Source: Myxococcaceae bacterium (GTDB lineage Bacteria; Myxococcota; Myxococcia; Myxococcales; Myxococcaceae). Taken from it: DNA of 32,909 nt. A program made the position numbers and the translations under genes. The notes under the pieces were generated by a model. The model had not been told where the DNA came from. It made no database searches and was given only the letters and a program-made list of their open reading frames with translations. Position 1 is the first letter of the stretch; each line of letters begins with the position of its first letter. The stretch spans positions 1 to 32,909 of the forward strand of contig JADCJJ010000401.1 of the NCBI GenBank assembly GCA_020247085.1. The letters run 5' to 3'. This document shows positions 31,950 through 32,909 of this stretch, piece by piece.

Positions 31950-32909
31950 TTGCCATCGTTCTCAGACCGTCGCTTCGCCGCGCTCGTCTCGAGGGCCGAA
32001 GCCCGGCAGCGCACAGCCCCGGGCCGGCCGCTCCCACGGGAGCAGGTGCTGCGGCTCCTGGCCGAGCTCGGCGACCGCGGCGGGCGCTCGAGCCGGGCGG
32101 TGCTCACCGCGCGCCGAACCTGTCTCGGGAGGAGCAGGTCGCCCTCGTCCGCCGCGGCGTGACCGAGGCAGAGCATCGAGGCCTGGCCGACCGGCAGCTC
32201 CTCGACGCGGACCTCTCGCAGCCCGTGAGCCCCACGCCGGCCACGGGCCTGACCATCACTGGTGACCAGCGCGACGGCCTTTCGGACATGACGCGGGCCG
32301 GCGCGCAGCTCGAAGCCATCAACCGGTCGGCCGCGCCCACCGGCCGCTACTGCCTCGACGACACCACGGTGGTCGGCCAGGGCGGGCGGGACGGCTCGTT
32401 CTCGCTGGCCAAGCTCACCGGCGACCTGGCGATGCGGGAGGGAGACGGGGTGCGCGTGCGGGCCCGCTTCGACGACGGCACCACCAGCGACTGGGTCACC
32501 CTCAACGCCACGGGCCTCGGCGGCCGCGACACGCGCCACGCCGCGATCGCGCTGTTCCGCATCAGGCTCACCGCGGCTGGCCCGGGCACCATCACCGTCA
32601 CCAACATCGACGACAGCTGGCAGAGCAGCGAGCCGGGCGTCCGGCTCCGCTTCGTCAACCAGCGCACCCGCGAGGCCACCACCGTGACCCTCGACGCGCG
32701 CGGCACCTTCCCGGCGGGCCTGACGCTCAAGGGCCGGGCGGGCGACGTGTTCTCGGTCGCCGCCTCCGACGGCGCGGACAACGTCGACTTCGCCGAGGTG
32801 GCAGGAGCCCTGACGGTGCCGGGCGGCCAACCCGGCACGCGAGACCTCGTGCCCGACCCGGGGCTCCACCGCGACGAGCTCGACGCCTGGGGGAAGGCCC
32901 GCTTCGGCA
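31950..32909 (+). pseudogene. Second copy of calpain N-terminal modules, frameshifted, cut by the window end
   Basis: Paralog of the 28034 calpain gene. From 31950 (TTG where the first copy has ATG) frame 3 reads helical-domain sequence like the first copy (LPREQVLRLLAELGDRGG). At about 32105-32116 homology moves to another frame, APNLSREEQVALVRRGVTEA, and then stays open to the window end. From GDQRDG at 32261 onward it is collinear with the first copy (28412 onward, offset 3849) without gaps for 642 bases, covering both beta modules and the RDLVPDPGLHRDELDAWGK junction. Start-to-module distance is 311 versus 378 bases, a change not divisible by three. The catalytic domain, if any, lies outside the window. 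Confidence 0.8.

Noticed and set aside
31814-32116. Single open frame from ATG 31814 into the second calpain copy
   Set aside because: Protein similarity and third-position GC in 31950-32105 support a different frame, so this frame is open by chance before the shift.

Overview
The window looks like a piece of chromosome from a myxobacterium or a close relative (Myxococcota). It is very GC-rich with strong G/C third-codon bias, uses many GTG starts, and its gene set is typical of that group: a DUF4388 protein, a PilZ protein with a coiled-coil N-terminus, cysteine-rich lipoproteins with Gly-rich linkers, a calpain-type protease and a GTP-dependent PEP carboxykinase. Genes are densely packed and often overlap by 4 bases (ATGA or GTGA). 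I see no plasmid, phage, insertion-sequence or CRISPR signatures. The species cannot be determined from the sequence alone.

Layout. 1-4.8 kb: the end of an alpha/beta hydrolase gene, a Cys-rich lipoprotein, an M19 dipeptidase, then a divergent thiazole cluster thiS-thiG-tenI that runs into a large Cys/Gly-rich lipoprotein gene on the other strand. 5.0-10.7 kb: a long co-directional run with three membrane-associated proteins (a multi-spanning protein, a DUF4129-like protein, a DUF4350 protein) followed by cytochrome c maturation genes ccmA-B-C-D-E. ccmF and ccmH are not in the window. 10.7-16.2 kb: a PLP aminotransferase coupled to a CPLC glutaredoxin-like protein, a DUF4388 protein, a COQ8-like UbiB/ABC1 kinase and a single-domain penicillin-binding transpeptidase. 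16.3-20.3 kb: an ABC-2 permease/ATPase pair, a PlsC acyltransferase, a PilZ c-di-GMP effector and a TusA-like protein. 20.4-25.7 kb: a membrane-anchored protein with three tandem DsbA-like domains, a small membrane protein, pckG, a tRNA with anticodon CAU (probably tRNA-Ile2) and a TfoX-domain gene that starts 5 bases after the tRNA. 25.8-27.8 kb: a methyltransferase coupled to riboflavin synthase ribE, and a cyclic-nucleotide-binding protein. 28.0-32.9 kb: a calpain-family protease with N-terminal modules, a small protein just downstream, a DUF6544 membrane protein, and a frameshifted second copy of the calpain N-terminal modules running off the window end.

How genes work together. ThiS, ThiG and TenI fit consecutive steps of thiazole synthesis. 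CcmA/B/C/D/E form the haem-handling half of cytochrome c maturation System I. The ABC-2 permease and ATPase form one exporter. RibE and the methyltransferase are translationally coupled, but no functional link is evident.

The most unusual part is the 28-33 kb locus. The calpain protease has intact Cys/His/Asn catalytic motifs and no signal peptide. A 117-residue partner follows after 9 bases. A tandem copy of the same N-terminal modules lies 2 kb downstream and is frameshifted. This resembles an effector/immunity or protease/inhibitor locus, but that function is inference only.
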